A stretch of DNA of 64,000 nt, from the NCBI GenBank assembly GCA_040437565.1, contig JBDOQK010000007.1, positions 620,001-684,000 on the forward strand, written 5' to 3'. Positions 37,501 through 49,104 of the stretch are shown here, piece by piece; positions within the stretch are counted from its first letter, which is position 1; every line of letters starts with the position of its first letter. This DNA comes from Albugo candida. Its lineage: Eukaryota > Oomycota > Peronosporomycetes > Albuginales. The position numbers and the translations under genes were made by a program. Under the pieces are notes generated by a model. It worked only from the letters and a program-made list of their open reading frames with translations. It did no database searches and was not told the origin of the DNA.

Positions 37501-39101
37501 CTCAGAAAGAGCAGCCGACATGCTCGAGCTGGATACTGAGCCATTTTCTATTCGTTTTGGGTCATGTGGCGATACAACTTGCCGTTCACGTGGAGAAGCT
37601 ATCCAAAAGAATAAAGCACAAAAGGCTGAGTACAGATTTGAAAAAGGATAACGTGACAGCAAAAACGCCATCGCTTTCATCTCACAATGAGTCGAATGAC
37701 AATTTGGAAGAAGAGCTCGGAATGGCTGCGCAAGTTGAGGCTGAGGAAGAAAGCTTTATCCAGGAAATCGTGCGTCAAGAGATTGTATGTAAAAATCTGC
37801 TTGCAGCGTACAGCCCGTTGGTGATCCGTCTCGTGCGCCCTGTCATCTTGAAAACGTCAGAGGAAAACCCCGGGCAGTTTAATGCACGCGTTATTCTCAT
37901 AGAATGCGCTGTGATGACACTGAGCAAGTTTATGGCTGTGTCCGATGTCTTTTGTAAGGAAAACCTATCGTTACTCTTCACCTTACTCCAGCAATCCTGC
38001 ATCCCTTCCGTCCGCGGCAATGTGATTGTCACCATCGGTGATCTGGCAGTTCGCTTCCCAAATTTGATTGAGCCGTGGACCTCACACGTGTACGATCGAC
38101 TGCACGATGTTCATCCAATGGTGCGAAAGCAAACAATGACAGTCGTAGCTCATTTGGTTCTCAACGATATGATCAAAGTGAAAGGGCAAATGGCTGACAT
38201 TGCGATTCGAATTGTTGACCTTGATCAAGGTATCCGAGATTTGGCAAAACTCTTGTTTGTAGAACTGGCCAAAAAGAACACAAATGCTATTTACAATATG
38301 ATTCCGGACGCTGTCGGACAGCTCTCAAAAAGGTATGTGGTCATAAATCGTAAATTGGCTGCTCACTGAGACAATTCAACGTGTGTCGCTAGCGTGATTC
38401 TATCCTCGGCAGAGCGGAGAGAAATTTTCCAATTTATTTTCCACTTCGTGAGTAAAGCAAAACACGTAGAAGGATTGACGGAAAAGCTATGTCAACGATT
38501 CTCGACTCCAATCAAGCAAACTTTCAAGCATGGATCGAAGAAGAAGCCTCACACTCTTACCGACTCGTCTCCCTTTGCCGATGATGAGAATGCAAAGAAA
38601 GAACTCCAAGAACTTCATTCAAAGAGGGATTTGGCATTCTGTCTGTCTCTATTACCGCACACAGGCAAATCGTTACGGAATTTATATCATCACCATAGAT
38701 TGTATCAGGACGTTCTTTGGGACGAAAATACTCGCATCTCGTTTCAGAAAATTGTGCTAAAAGTTCGTCGACTTCATGCTGTCGGGACGTCTTCGGATAA
38801 TCCGGGTCATAGGGCAGACAGAGGGGGCGCTGAAGAATCTATCGAGTCGAAGGGATCAAATATGTCGAGGTCAGGCGACACATTGAAAGATGTTGTTCAA
38901 CAGTTTGAGCTGTTACTCTCCAAATATCAAAACAATGCAAAATGCAGTGAGATTTCAGCGCTTGATGAAGCTATCGATGAGGGAAAAGGAATAGAATCAA
39001 TAGAAAATGAGCAAAAGACGATGCGGGTAGCCGAAAAGCACGAAAGTAATACTCAAACTCGCAAGCGACGAAAAATAGTTGTGGGAGATGAACGTGACTG
39101 A
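34590..39101 (+). CDS. Condensin complex subunit 1 (CAP-D2/Cnd1)
   Basis: Five exons: 34590-35132, 35196-35297, 35345-35437, 35487-38332 and 38393-39101; introns of 63, 47, 49 and 60 nt; 1430 residues, close to the ~1400 usual for CAP-D2. This HEAT-repeat subunit holds condensin I together and is needed for mitotic chromosome compaction. Evidence: KLWRSNSPEEEFLLLYYKCA in the N-terminal domain; an array of HEAT helices with YDINAFARCHVVKMW and DDKTAIVRRNSISLCV; the C-terminal Cnd1 region (VRGNVIVTIGDLAVRFPNLI, DRLHDVHPMVRKQTMTVVAH); and RDLAFCLSLLPHTGKSLRN followed by a basic, nuclear-type tail (QTRKRRKIVVGDERD). Small 5' exons were recovered by matching phase and conserved residues. Confidence 0.93.
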
Positions 39102-42056
39102 GCACTGGAACTCTCGAGAACTTTGTTAGCCTCATCGAAGGGAGAACCTGGAAAAGGAAGAAAGCCTGTCCGGAAAATTGTAAGTGGATCCAGCCGTGTA
39201 CCCAAGTTGTGGGCCTTTCTACTGTTGGCAATGATATTCAGCGCACGGGAGTTTGTGTTTCGCATATTTATATCTTTCATATACTTGGGAGCTTGCTCAG
39301 TCGATAGACTAGTTCGACTCCAACACATTTGTACTTTCACCTCATTACGATCACCAATACTCGTGTTTATATATCGAGACAGATAGGATTGGGCTATTTA
39401 TGTATGTGCATGTAAGATGAAGAAGTTGTTTGTGCACCATTCAGGTGATATATGTGCCACTTGGCATTCCTTTTGTGGGTAAACCTCATACCCGCGTCGG
39501 ATCCGCGTGACGATCAAAGCTATCATTCGCAAGTCGGCTACAAGATGTTGTCAATACAAAAGGCGTGGTGAGGTCGTAAAGGATATCAGGGATGAGCTTC
39601 TCGGAAAGAGATCTCACAAAAGTGAGTTTACTTTTCTTTCTTCTTACACTTTGTTCCCACCAAATTCCCATTAGCGAATCAATCTATCGAATGCATAAAG
39701 AGAAATGCATATACCATGTCTAGCTTTGTAAGAAGTACAGTCCAATGTCGATAGCTTGATTGATGATACCATCTTGTCGTGCATCAGGTTGATGAGGAAA
39801 TATTGAGTAAGCGCAAAGTGTCACGCTTTGCTTGTACTACACCTGTATTGGGATGCTATATAGGCTCAGGTTAACAGGTACAGATGCAGCTGTGAGCTAA
39901 TATCATTCGGCCTATGTTGGACAACTTCGTCGGTGTGACATGTATCAAGTCTTGACAAGCGTCAGTGTCATGGCAGCTCAGTACTAGCGATCTGCTATAG
40001 ATACAATCTAAGCATTTAGGCTCCTTGAATAGTGACATCGGTAGTGGCCCTCATGCAGATGCTCCAAAGAAACTCAACAATGGGATGTTTCGCAGTATTC
40101 TCGCTTAGCTTTGGATGTTTTCCTGGATTGTAGTGATAATTCATAAAGAGTAGATCATGCACAAGAACGAACGGAAATTGCCAATTACGAAGGCGAGTAC
40201 GTTTCGACAGGCTCCCGTCGTGCGATCACACCCAACTCGATCGCAAACGATTAAAAAACGTTCAAATGAATGAAGAAGACTTGTTGTGCCAATTGAGCGA
40301 CACCGCAAATTATTATTAGTGTATGACGCCAATATCGATTTGCATGACCGCCAGAAAGCATTCGTTTGGGAGGTTTGAAAATCAGGTACAGATAAATGAC
40401 ATCATAAAGAGAATGGCAAGAGCACGCTTAAAGTCTGACTTAAGTCCACTAATAGTCGGAGATTGATGCGGCTGAACCAAGAAACGGATTCCCAGCATTT
40501 GAAGCTTGCATCAAAAAGACAAGATTGTACTATAAACAATTGTACGTGTGGCGCCATTCTATTCAGTAACTGGAGCACTTGTGCAGAGCAATTCAACAGC
40601 TGAGTCAAGTATCAGGAAACGAGCACTTGTGAGCCTCGAGTGATAATAACATGTCATATATTCATCAAGTTGCCAGCAAAATACACTTTTGCATTGAATG
40701 TTGATTCTATCACATCAGCACCCGTTTTGTCGTATTCAGTAAGTTCACTCGACTGTGAGCGAAAGTTCTGCTTTTAGTCGGTAAATAACAAGGAGCAATT
40801 GTCAACGATGATTCCAAGCCTATTGCCCAAAGATGTCATCCAAGATAGGAAAGTAGCAGTCTCCTTTTTATAATTAATTGTGATTCCGATCTACCTTACA
40901 TGTAGTTTGGCGATATCGTGACGCTTAGTTGTACCTCCAACTGCATTCAATGCGCTGGAACTGAACTACAAAAGAATACCACCACATACTATTGATTCTG
41001 ATTCCACAAATAGCTGAACAAAAGTCATAGCACAATTGACACTGAACCATAATCAGATTCTTTACTCAAAGCCTCTCTTTGTCAGCCTATTCGATGCGCT
41101 CCAGAAAGAGAGGCCTCCATTCTTTCTATGTTTTCTTAGCGGAGCATCTTTTTCTAATTACTCGCTATTGAATGGTGCTCTAGAATTGATCACCATGTCT
41201 GAACCAATCACTCCACTCTAGTCGCAATTCCTACATAGACCAACTTTTAACGGCTGTCATGAATTATCTGACTCATTTTATGGTGTGGGCTCAATGCTTC
41301 AATGTGTCGCAGCTGTGGGAACGAGGGATCGTTCAAGACTGCTACTTTTGGAAAGTCAAGATCACTTCACTTCACACCTGTTTCCAAATCTTACAGGATT
41401 CACGACGAAATGGCCGCAGGAAGTCACAGAGTGAATAAATATCAAGCAGCAAATAGTAAGCGATGAAAAGTCAAATGCATACTGATGTCAAGACAGTAGA
41501 TCTGTTGGGCCTTTTAAAATCTCAAATAAGCTTCACACGAGATCTATGCTGGGAAGGTGTTGAATAAATGGGAATCTTTGAGAGCAGTTTTCTCGATGTT
41601 CGATCGCAACGAGCGTGTTTGATACCCACTATCTATGAGGGTCGAATTGCATTCGGTTGATTTTAATTGTTGATAAAGCTGGTATATAAATGCGAAAGGC
41701 TGAAAGAAAAAGTCGAAAATGTTCCGTTGTTCGTGAAAGAAAGATATGTTGGGATGAAAGGAAGCTGTCAATTTTTGTATAGAAGCTGTTTCGCCACTTG
41801 CTTTGATATCGAATTTCATCTATCGGACCTGCTTTCAGACAGCTCTGTCTCCATCGATGATGAAGCTGGATAAGTAGTTCACATGCGAACATTGCTATTG
41901 CTCAAATTCTTGCTACTACAAGGGAAGTACAAGTCGAGTACGCAGCCAGGAATTTCATTTTCCAATAATTTATATATTTGAAAGAAATACTACGGCATCG
42001 AGTCGATTTTACTCGAACATCTCACTGAAGTGAATGATTACCTACCTCGTTCCCAG
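39102..42056. other. Gene-poor region, about 3 kb
   Basis: No frame above ~90 codons with recognisable features. The plus-strand frame just after the condensin stop (39123-39386) starts basic and then becomes hydrophobic; it could be a 3' exon only through an intron of ~36 nt, which is too short. Short frames near 41544-41892 overlap on both strands. Nothing can be supported. Confidence 0.45.
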
Positions 42057-42569
42057 TTATCTCATGCGCGCAATTTGAGGAAGAAGAGATTCTCAGATCT
42101 GCAGCAAGGATCGGGATGTTGAGGTAAGTTTAAGACGAAGCACAATCACGACGGTAATCGAGGCTGATATGATCGCTGAAAGATCTCCGAAGGAAAAAAG
42201 ACAAGACATTTCTGCTCAAGACGAAATTAAAAGGTTTTGTGACAATACAGACAGTGTATCTCCACGGTCTCAAATCACAATATGGATGTTGCGTAAATTA
42301 TGCAATTGTTGAATCTCCTTTTGTCAACACAGCTTCCAAACGCATCTACAGTCCCGAAAACATCAGAATCGACCATTTCTCTGATAAAGAGGTTAAAGCA
42401 TTCTTGTTTACGTGCAATTGATCCTATAAAGGCGATGCAGCGAGCGCGATATAGAAAAGCTACGTTATATTTGAGATTCAAGTGGGCTGGTTGTGATCCG
42501 ATTCTGATTAGCTATGCGGCGGCACCGATCATCACATCATCATCACAGTATGGAGGCATTTTTGGTTAA
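42057..42569 (+). CDS. Possible small multi-exon gene, unknown function, 5' end unresolved
   Basis: Four exon blocks join in one frame: 42057-42123, 42183-42292, 42333-42391, 42441-42569. Introns are 59 nt (GTAAGT...GAAAG), 40 nt and 49 nt, with all phases agreeing. The product includes QFEEEEILRSAARIGMLR, SPKEKRQDISAQDEIKRF, PSKRIYSPENIRIDHFSDKE and ends SQYGGIFG. No start codon was found in the first block, so at least one more 5' exon is needed unless translation begins at an internal ATG. Family not recognised. It sits ~150 bp upstream of the TTLL gene and could conceivably be part of it. Confidence 0.38.
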
Positions 42570-42721
42570 ACGCAAGCTCATTTGACGTCTCTTGCACAGG
42601 CTCCAGTCACAAAGCCTAAAATCTTTGCAATGATAGCATTCTTTGTCGCAAAAGACTAGTCACTTCGCCAATGTAAATCTTAGTGGCTGTTCAATGGCCG
42701 CTCTCTAAAATTCCGAAATTC

Positions 42722-44429
42722 ATGCATCATCCTGAAGGAAAAACGGATCGAGAACAAAAGTATCTAATTGCCGATAGGAAGTACATTGACATAATACGAT
42801 TTTTCCATGGCCGAAGCGGTTGGACTTGGATCCCCGTATCTCCAAACTGTTCTCGAATTCTTCCAAACACAGCATTAGGATTCCCTGCTTTGACGAACAC
42901 AGTGTTCTTCTGGACAAACTACCGAAACGTACCTTGGAATCGACTTGAATCACATCATTGTGTCAATCATCTCAGGGATTCCATATGCTTTTCTCAAAAA
43001 GACTGTTTTCTCGAAGCATTACAGCAGCATGATAAGAATGTAAAGGAGACGATTTATATTGACGAGTTTCTTCCTCGGTCTTTCGTTTTGTGTGCTGCCC
43101 AAGGTTTTCAGTCTTCGATGGAGATATTTATGTGTCATTTTATCTACTTTGCGGCTCTAGCGGCAATCAAACATTTATCTACGGGCAAATTCGAAGACTC
43201 CAAATGGACATTATTTCCTTCAGAAGAGCAAATTAGTGCATCCATCCATTTGCTGACTATAATCCGCTGTCACATGCGTTCAAATATGAGACAATTTATT
43301 GCTCGAGACCTACAAAATGCGTTTGATTTGTACGATCCTTGCTGGAAATGCTTGCAATATCCCATATGCTCGACATGGAGACCATCCATCAATTTGAAGA
43401 AATATAATGAAATGAATCATCTGATGAAGTTCTTTGAAGCAAATGATAATCAGTACCATTTAGTGCAGACCTCAAATGTATGGATTTGCAAACCAGCGCG
43501 TTCTTCACAGGGCCGAGGAATCAAATTATTCACTTCGCTTGATACATTAAATGAGCATTTACGGCATGAGCTCCGAAGCTCAACAAGTAAGCAGAGTCGT
43601 AATTGGATTGTGCAAAAATACATTGAGAGCCCTGTCGAGCTTAGAAACTCTTGTAGTCGAGTAGCTGGTAGTTTACCACATCCTTCGATTAAAAGTCGAA
43701 AATTTGATTTACGACAATGGGTCCTTATAACAAGTCTGCGTCCATTAAAAGTGTATTGGTATCGACATTGTTATGCGCGCTTTAGTTCGAAAGAATATAC
43801 ATTACGTAATATCGATGATCGCTTCGTTCATCTGTGCAATTATTCCGTACAAAAAGCAAACGTTACCTCAAGCATGGCACGCAACCCGCAAGAGTCTGCG
43901 TGCATTCGACACTCTAAAGAGATACAGCAAAGGCTAAGGTTTGTGTGTCTTATTCGCCTTACATTACCTGCTTTCTAATCTCCTATACCGTGTAGACAAA
44001 AATATGAAGTGGATGTATGGAGCCAAGTGATCCTTCCGCAGATGAAGGCAGCAACAAAAAGCGCTATGGAGGCAGTTTTACCGAGACTTCAGGCTATTGG
44101 GGTGAGTGCAGATACGCTCTCCTTGTATTTGTGCCCTATATTCATATGGGACGTACACAGAAAGGATTTGAATGGCTTGGACTTGATTTTTTGGTCGATT
44201 CCGAATTGCACGTATGGCTACTAGAAGCGAACATCAGTCCTGACTTGAGCTACGGGGACGATATTCGTAGAGACTTGGTCCCAAGAGCGGTTCGAGACAC
44301 ACTACACTGTAAGTATTGTGCGATTGATTGAGTGAGTTTCGCTTCATTCCACTTGTCGTAGTGATCATAAGAGAAGAATTCAAAGAGGAAGACACTGATA
44401 GAAATGGATGGATACCATTATCGATCTAA
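42722..44429 (+). CDS. Tubulin tyrosine ligase-like enzyme (TTLL3/8 glycylase-like)
   Basis: Exons 42722-43938 (the frame is open from about 42674, so a 5' exon may be missing), 43996-44101, 44161-44308 and 44362-44429. The ATP-grasp core is clear: NVWICKPARSSQGRGIKLF, NWIVQKYIESPVEL, KFDLRQWVLITSLRPLKVYW, then DDRFVHLCNYSVQK and the C-terminal FEWLGLDFLVDSELHVWLLEANISP with the metal/ATP-binding Asp and Glu-x-Asn. TTLL enzymes add glycine, glutamate or tyrosine to tubulin tails. The order of motifs and the extended N-terminal domain (YIDIIRFFHGRSGWTWIP) resemble the glycylase branch, an enzyme of ciliary axonemes; subfamily is inference. Confidence 0.87.
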
Positions 44430-44440
44430 CGGAACGATAG

Positions 44441-44846
44441 ATGGAGACGCGAATGGATTTAAACGAGCGATATGGTGATGTCGATTATGATACGCGAGCC
44501 TTGCGGAAGTTGAAGATGTTTCTCGCTCTGATCAGATGCATCTCATCAGCTGCTCTTTACTGTCAAAATATTGCAGCCTCTTGTTCGCAAGCTCAAGTTT
44601 GCCGAATAAAAACACTCTATCCATTGCTGTTGTGTACATCTTCCCATAATTGGAATAGATCTCATATGTGAACTTTTTCTGACCGTTTTAGATCCATCCA
44701 AGCTGATCGAATAGACTCGTGCTCCCGACCAAGAATCTCCGGCGATATCTTCCTTACCAAATCAAAATGAGCCTCGAAATACAATTCGTGAAATAGAAGC
44801 AATCACAGCTGTTCAAGCTTCGTCCACGCTATCGATATCCGCTTAG
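44441..44846 (+). CDS. Possible small three-exon gene, unknown
   Basis: ATG at 44441; blocks 44441-44508, 44577-44631 and 44715-44846 join in frame through introns of 68 and 83 nt and give about 84 polar residues, with the segment ESPAISSLPNQNEPRNTIRE and a C-terminus STLSISA. The start follows the TTLL stop by only 11 bp, so this could be a missed 3' extension of TTLL or part of its 3' UTR. No family recognised; low confidence. Confidence 0.25.
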
Positions 44847-45287
44847 AAGCTATTTACTATTTCAAACGTGCTCCCGGTGAGCCCGATATGTGGTAAGTCC
44901 AGACAGTAGTCTGCGGAAAACTCGGCCATCAAATGCGTAGATTCCGAATAGATGTGAGGGTACATAGATATCTTCCAATACAAACGGAAAGTGTCAGTCG
45001 CTACTGCTACCGTCGGGTATTTCTTGATCCGAAAAGAAAACCTGAGTAGCGGATGGCTGCCTTGGACGCATTCAGTTGCATCTTTGCTCAATTCAAGTAT
45101 ACAAACGCCACGCAAGTGCTTCAGTGAAGCCGTTCGCATCTATCAGTGGGGTGTCAACGGGATCACAACGATCGAATAGCAAAAATTATAAATCATTCCA
45201 TGATGTCACCTATTAATTACATTGGTAGCTAAGCTATCCATCTTTAAAAGTGATTGGTCAGATCCATTTTGTAGCCTGAGAAACCAA
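44847..45287. other. Intergenic, no gene seen
   Basis: About 440 bp upstream of COQ9. A minus-strand frame at 44843-45139 and plus-strand frames overlap it, but none has an ATG in a good setting or any motif. Presumably the COQ9 promoter. Confidence 0.4.
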
Positions 45288-46610
45288 ATGATTCGTCTCC
45301 ACCTGGCAGCTACAACCTTATTGAAGAACCCGCGTATCAGTCGATGCTCTAATCATCTTAGCTTCTCCACCAAAAAAGCACGGGCTGAATTCCCTGCCGG
45401 CATATGTAATTATGTGACGAAAAGTCATCAGGAGCGACCGCACACGGATACTGCGTCGGAATCCTTCGATCCTCAACAACAGAAGATCTTGTGTAAAGCA
45501 CTACAGCACGTCAATGAACTTGGGTATTCAATCAATAATATAGCTTTCGTGAGGATTTTTTTTTATAATGCTCAATTGATTTAGATGGAGTGTGGACGCA
45601 CTGAGTGCTGGAGCGCGAGATGCTGGTTATCCCTCTGTGGCTCACGGGAGGCTTCCGAACGGAGCAATTGATTTGGTGCATTTTTTTATGGAAGATTGCC
45701 AATCCAGACTTCGTTCCAGTTTAGCAGAAAAAACAACGCAGCTCCAGAGCATGTCCGTTCCGGAACGTTTAAAAGTTGGACTGAAAACTCGACTGGAGTG
45801 TCTTGCTCCATATCGGGAAAATTGGGCACAGGTCCGAAGTATAACTATGAATGTCAAGTACTGAGATCATACATTATAGGCAATGGCGCTAGGGGCAATG
45901 CCACAAAATGCCTTGGCAACTTTTCAGCGATTAGCGAGACTTGTGGATGAGATATGGTATTATGCAGGAGACGTGTCAACAGATATGAGCTGGTATCAAA
46001 AGAGAGCTGTTTTACTTGGAATTTATGCAAGTGCCGGTACGAAATGTGGTCTTTTTCCCGATAGCATCTCACTTCTTCACGTAACAGAGTTCTTTTATTT
46101 GACGGATGCATCCACAAATTCAGAAGAAACATGGTAAGGAGAATGAACGAGGCGAACGAATTAGTGACTATCGATCTGTAAAGGAGTTTTGTAAATCGCC
46201 GAATCGAGGAAACCATCTCTCTAGGCAATTTACCACACAATGTAAGAGCCATATGCCGCACAAGTCTCGTCTTGGTGTTGATGTAAGAGTTTGATGCATA
46301 GTTGCAGGATGTCGCAGGCATGACAATGAGTGGAATCCAGTCTATACTTTCAGCTTCATTATCTTTGGCTGCCCCATTGGGAAATCAGTTCATACAGAAC
46401 TCACCTCTTGCCATATTTCCGAATCCAATTCAAACCCTTGGTAATCAGGTCTCATCTACCGTGATGTCGTCACTTGCGAATGGTTTTGCAACAGCTTCAC
46501 CTTTCTTTCCTCGGGTTACAAAAACCGAAGGTGGTTTAATTGATCATCACGAGCTAAACGAGATTGATAAAGAGATTGAAAAATTTGGAATGAATCAAAA
46601 GTCGAGTTGA
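45288..46610 (+). CDS. COQ9: Ubiquinone biosynthesis protein COQ9
   Basis: Five exons: 45288-45523, 45585-45831, 45880-46133, 46184-46241, 46308-46610; introns of 48-66 nt; 365 residues. COQ9 is a lipid-binding protein of the mitochondrial inner membrane that presents ubiquinone intermediates to COQ7. The N-terminus (MIRLHLAATTLLKNPRISR) is basic and Ser/Thr-rich like a mitochondrial presequence. Core motifs: NELGWSVDALSAGARDAG, DLVHFFMEDCQSRL, LKTRLECLAPYRENWAQ, ARLVDEIWYYAGDVSTDMSW and WYQKRAVLLGIYAS, then TWSFVNRRIEE. A C-terminal extension of ~100 Ser/Pro-rich residues goes beyond the usual core. Confidence 0.93.
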
Positions 46611-47168
46611 TATAATGGAATTACTACGCCATGGCAAGCTTTCATTAGTGCTATTATAGCGTTGTTATGTGTTTACAATCTTTCATTATTGATGCCTTAA
46701 TCTTGTATGACTGTGAGACCAAAAGAACGAAAAGATCAAGATATGCTGTTTCAGTTAAGTTTTCTTGGCACAATGAACCCATACATCTGAGTAAAAAAAG
46801 CCTGTATCATTGACCACGTCACATTCTTTTAAATTCAGTAAGCTTCTTCCACCGAAAGCTCTACACAAACTGTTTGAAAGTGCATGCCTTGCGCTATACA
46901 TTCAGTTGCTGATGCCGATTATTTGAAAAGTATGTGTTCATTCGGTGATTTATATCAATGACGATCAGGCGAGATATTCGCATCGTCTCAGTCCGTAGAT
47001 ACCATTAGAGTTCCGTCAGCCAAGTCATTTGGCATTCCATAATCTTGATTGCGTGCGGTCTAGTATCTACCAAAAGTGCACCACTCACTGACGTCATGGC
47101 TACGCGACAGACTCTTTTTTGGGTGATGTACACCAATTACAGTGTTCAACCCACAACGGGATCTCTTA
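46611..47168. other. Intergenic, no gene seen
   Basis: About 560 bp between COQ9 and the next plus-strand gene. No open frame of note; a polyA-like A run (46795-46800) and AT-rich sequence. No RNA gene detected. Confidence 0.45.
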
Positions 47169-48129
47169 ATGGCCGAGTTTGATGAGTTGCGAATTCTGAA
47201 AGTATTTTCGAGACAATCCGGTGACTGCTTGTTCTCATATCGCTGGAAATGGCATGCCGATGCTCATGAAGAAGGTCTCAATTCCTTAATCCAATCATTT
47301 CTCCAGTTCTCTCGAGAAATCGATGGCGGAGGTATTTGAGCTTGTCTAAGAGTCAGCAAAAATGATGCTGATTTCTTTCTATAAGATCTGATGGAACTGC
47401 GATTTGATCAAAATATAAATTCAAGATACAGTAATATAATGCGCCAAAATCGCTCGAATCATCGCAACTCAGTTGCAGCCGGACGAACAAGCTTTATTGA
47501 TGTACCAGTGCAAAGTGATGAACAATCTCGACAAAGTTGGCTTAATTCAGTGAGTCCATCACCACAACACTCTGATACTTCTCTCTCAAGTGTGCTCAGT
47601 AAAAACAAAAGCTCTGTCAAGGTATGTACACTGAATCCGCAAAGAGTGATCATTCCGGCTAAATGTCCCAATTTTTCTTCTAGTTTAGATCGATGTCGAA
47701 TGCGTCAACGACCTCTCCGTCCATTCAGATGCTATCGTGTCATGACAAAGTTGTGCAAGTGATACTATTTCACGACCAAACTGACTCAAGCCGCGAAGAA
47801 CAGCTTCGAAGATTCTTACAGCAGGCATTAAGTCAATTTGCATTCTATTTTGCCGATGACGTCATACAAGGTCATGGAACATCTTTACTACCCATCCAAC
47901 CATCAGATCCTTCTTCTTCTCTGAATGGTAGTAGTAAAGATATCGAAGCAAGCTGTGCAGTCACAGCTTCTCTATCGGTCAGTCTTGACATTGAACGCTA
48001 TTGCATTCTCACTATTGATCTGGCTACAATTATTAGGACGCATCGACATGCGACTTGCGACAACGGTATGCTACCTTTCGTGATGTGATAGAGAGACAGC
48101 TTCTACCACAACTAGTCCAGGAAGATTAG
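47169..48129 (+). CDS. Protein of unknown function, N-terminus longin-like
   Basis: Four exons: 47169-47331, 47386-47621, 47684-47977, 48037-48129; introns of 54-62 nt; 261 residues. The first ~55 residues (LRILKVFSRQSGDCLFSYRW ... LIQSFLQFSREIDGG) have the strand-strand-helix pattern of longin or roadblock folds used by vesicle-traffic proteins. A Ser-rich insertion (~60-135) follows, then VVQVILFHDQTDSSREEQLR and a helical end, RYATFRDVIERQLLPQLVQE. This could be a divergent subunit of a traffic complex (MON1/HPS/FUZZY type), but I cannot name it. Confidence 0.7.
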
Positions 48130-48306
48130 CGATTTCTGTGCTCGTTTATGTGTGTATTTAAGAGATCAATGTACTCCCAATGTGTTTGGCTATAATTTCA
48201 ATCGCGTCCTGTTGCTATCACAATGCGTTCGGTTTGATGATTTTTGTATTACGGGTATCATATACATCCGTTCTTGCACGATTTATCGCTCGACCAATCA
48301 GTTACG

Positions 48307-49104
48307 ATGCCGGACGCTACAACACGTGCAGACACGCTCATAATGTGCGTAAAGCGCCTACAATCGTACGGATCTAGAACAGAGAGGCTGTTTGAGTCCT
48401 CGCTGCATATCCACTTTGCTGGAGCTGACTATAGCGAAGGGAAGAGTCCAAATGAAACATTAGAGATTTTCAAACCTTTCGTGCACGCTATTGCACAGGA
48501 AAATCCAACCTTGCAATCTTGTACATTGAGTTTTGTCGGTCCAAATATCTCACGTCAGCTGCATCAACAATTGAGGACATTCCGAGTGGAAAAGCAGAAG
48601 AAATGCAGTTTGGAGGAGGAAGCTGAGAAAACCACAGTATCAAATAATGTCGATGAGGCTGACATGTCCTTACGCGAAATATCTGTTCATTTGTATTACT
48701 TTGTTGGGTCTTATGAGAATTTCATAAAAGAGGTAACAGTTGTGGGGGAAGAGAGTTTGAGCGCTTTGGAAATGAGACCGCAATTGATCGTAAGTTTCAA
48801 TGCAGGAATATGGGGTTATGACGACTGGATACCCGCAATCAAAACAATTCTTGAGAATGGTCAGTGTCCGTGGCTTATCACATCGTACAATAAGAATGAA
48901 GCCGAAGACGATGAAGACGTACTCAATACAACCTTTCCCAATCTTTATTGGTATTGGAAGCCACAGAAGAATCCAATGGGTGCAAAAGTACCCAGGCAGA
49001 CTCGAAATGACGTAGGAAGCACGCTTTGGGAGAATGATTGCTGGATGTGTGTTGGTGCAAGCACAGAAGCAGCTAAAAGCGGACTCATCACTTGCAAAAA
49101 ATAA
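48307..49104 (+). CDS. MSS51 C-terminal-like protein, copy before gap 2
   Basis: ATG at 48307; 265 residues to TAA at 49104. The sequence follows the C-terminal domain of MSS51 / zf-MYND proteins: SLHIHFAGADYSEG, TLQSCTLSFVGPNIS, RPQLIVSFNAGIWGYDDWIP, CPWLITSYNKNEAEDDEDVL and a final WMCVGASTE. No MYND zinc finger is present in the part seen. The frame opens upstream without an ATG, and a 48-nt candidate intron (GTATCA...AATCAG) could join an upstream exon around 48152-48254 containing NVFGYNFNRVLLLSQCVRF, so the true start may be further left. The gene is repeated after gap 2. Confidence 0.72.
   Translation: MPDATTRADTLIMCVKRLQSYGSRTERLFESSLHIHFAGADYSEGKSPNETLEIFKPFVHAIAQENPTLQSCTLSFVGPNISRQLHQQLRTFRVEKQKKCSLEEEAEKTTVSNNVDEADMSLREISVHLYYFVGSYENFIKEVTVVGEESLSALEMRPQLIVSFNAGIWGYDDWIPAIKTILENGQCPWLITSYNKNEAEDDEDVLNTTFPNLYWYWKPQKNPMGAKVPRQTRNDVGSTLWENDCWMCVGASTEAAKSGLITCKK

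Noticed and set aside
39123-39386. Extra 3' exon of condensin CAP-D2
   Set aside because: Would require an intron of about 36 nt, shorter than every other intron in the gene, and the sequence turns hydrophobic unlike CAP-D2 tails.
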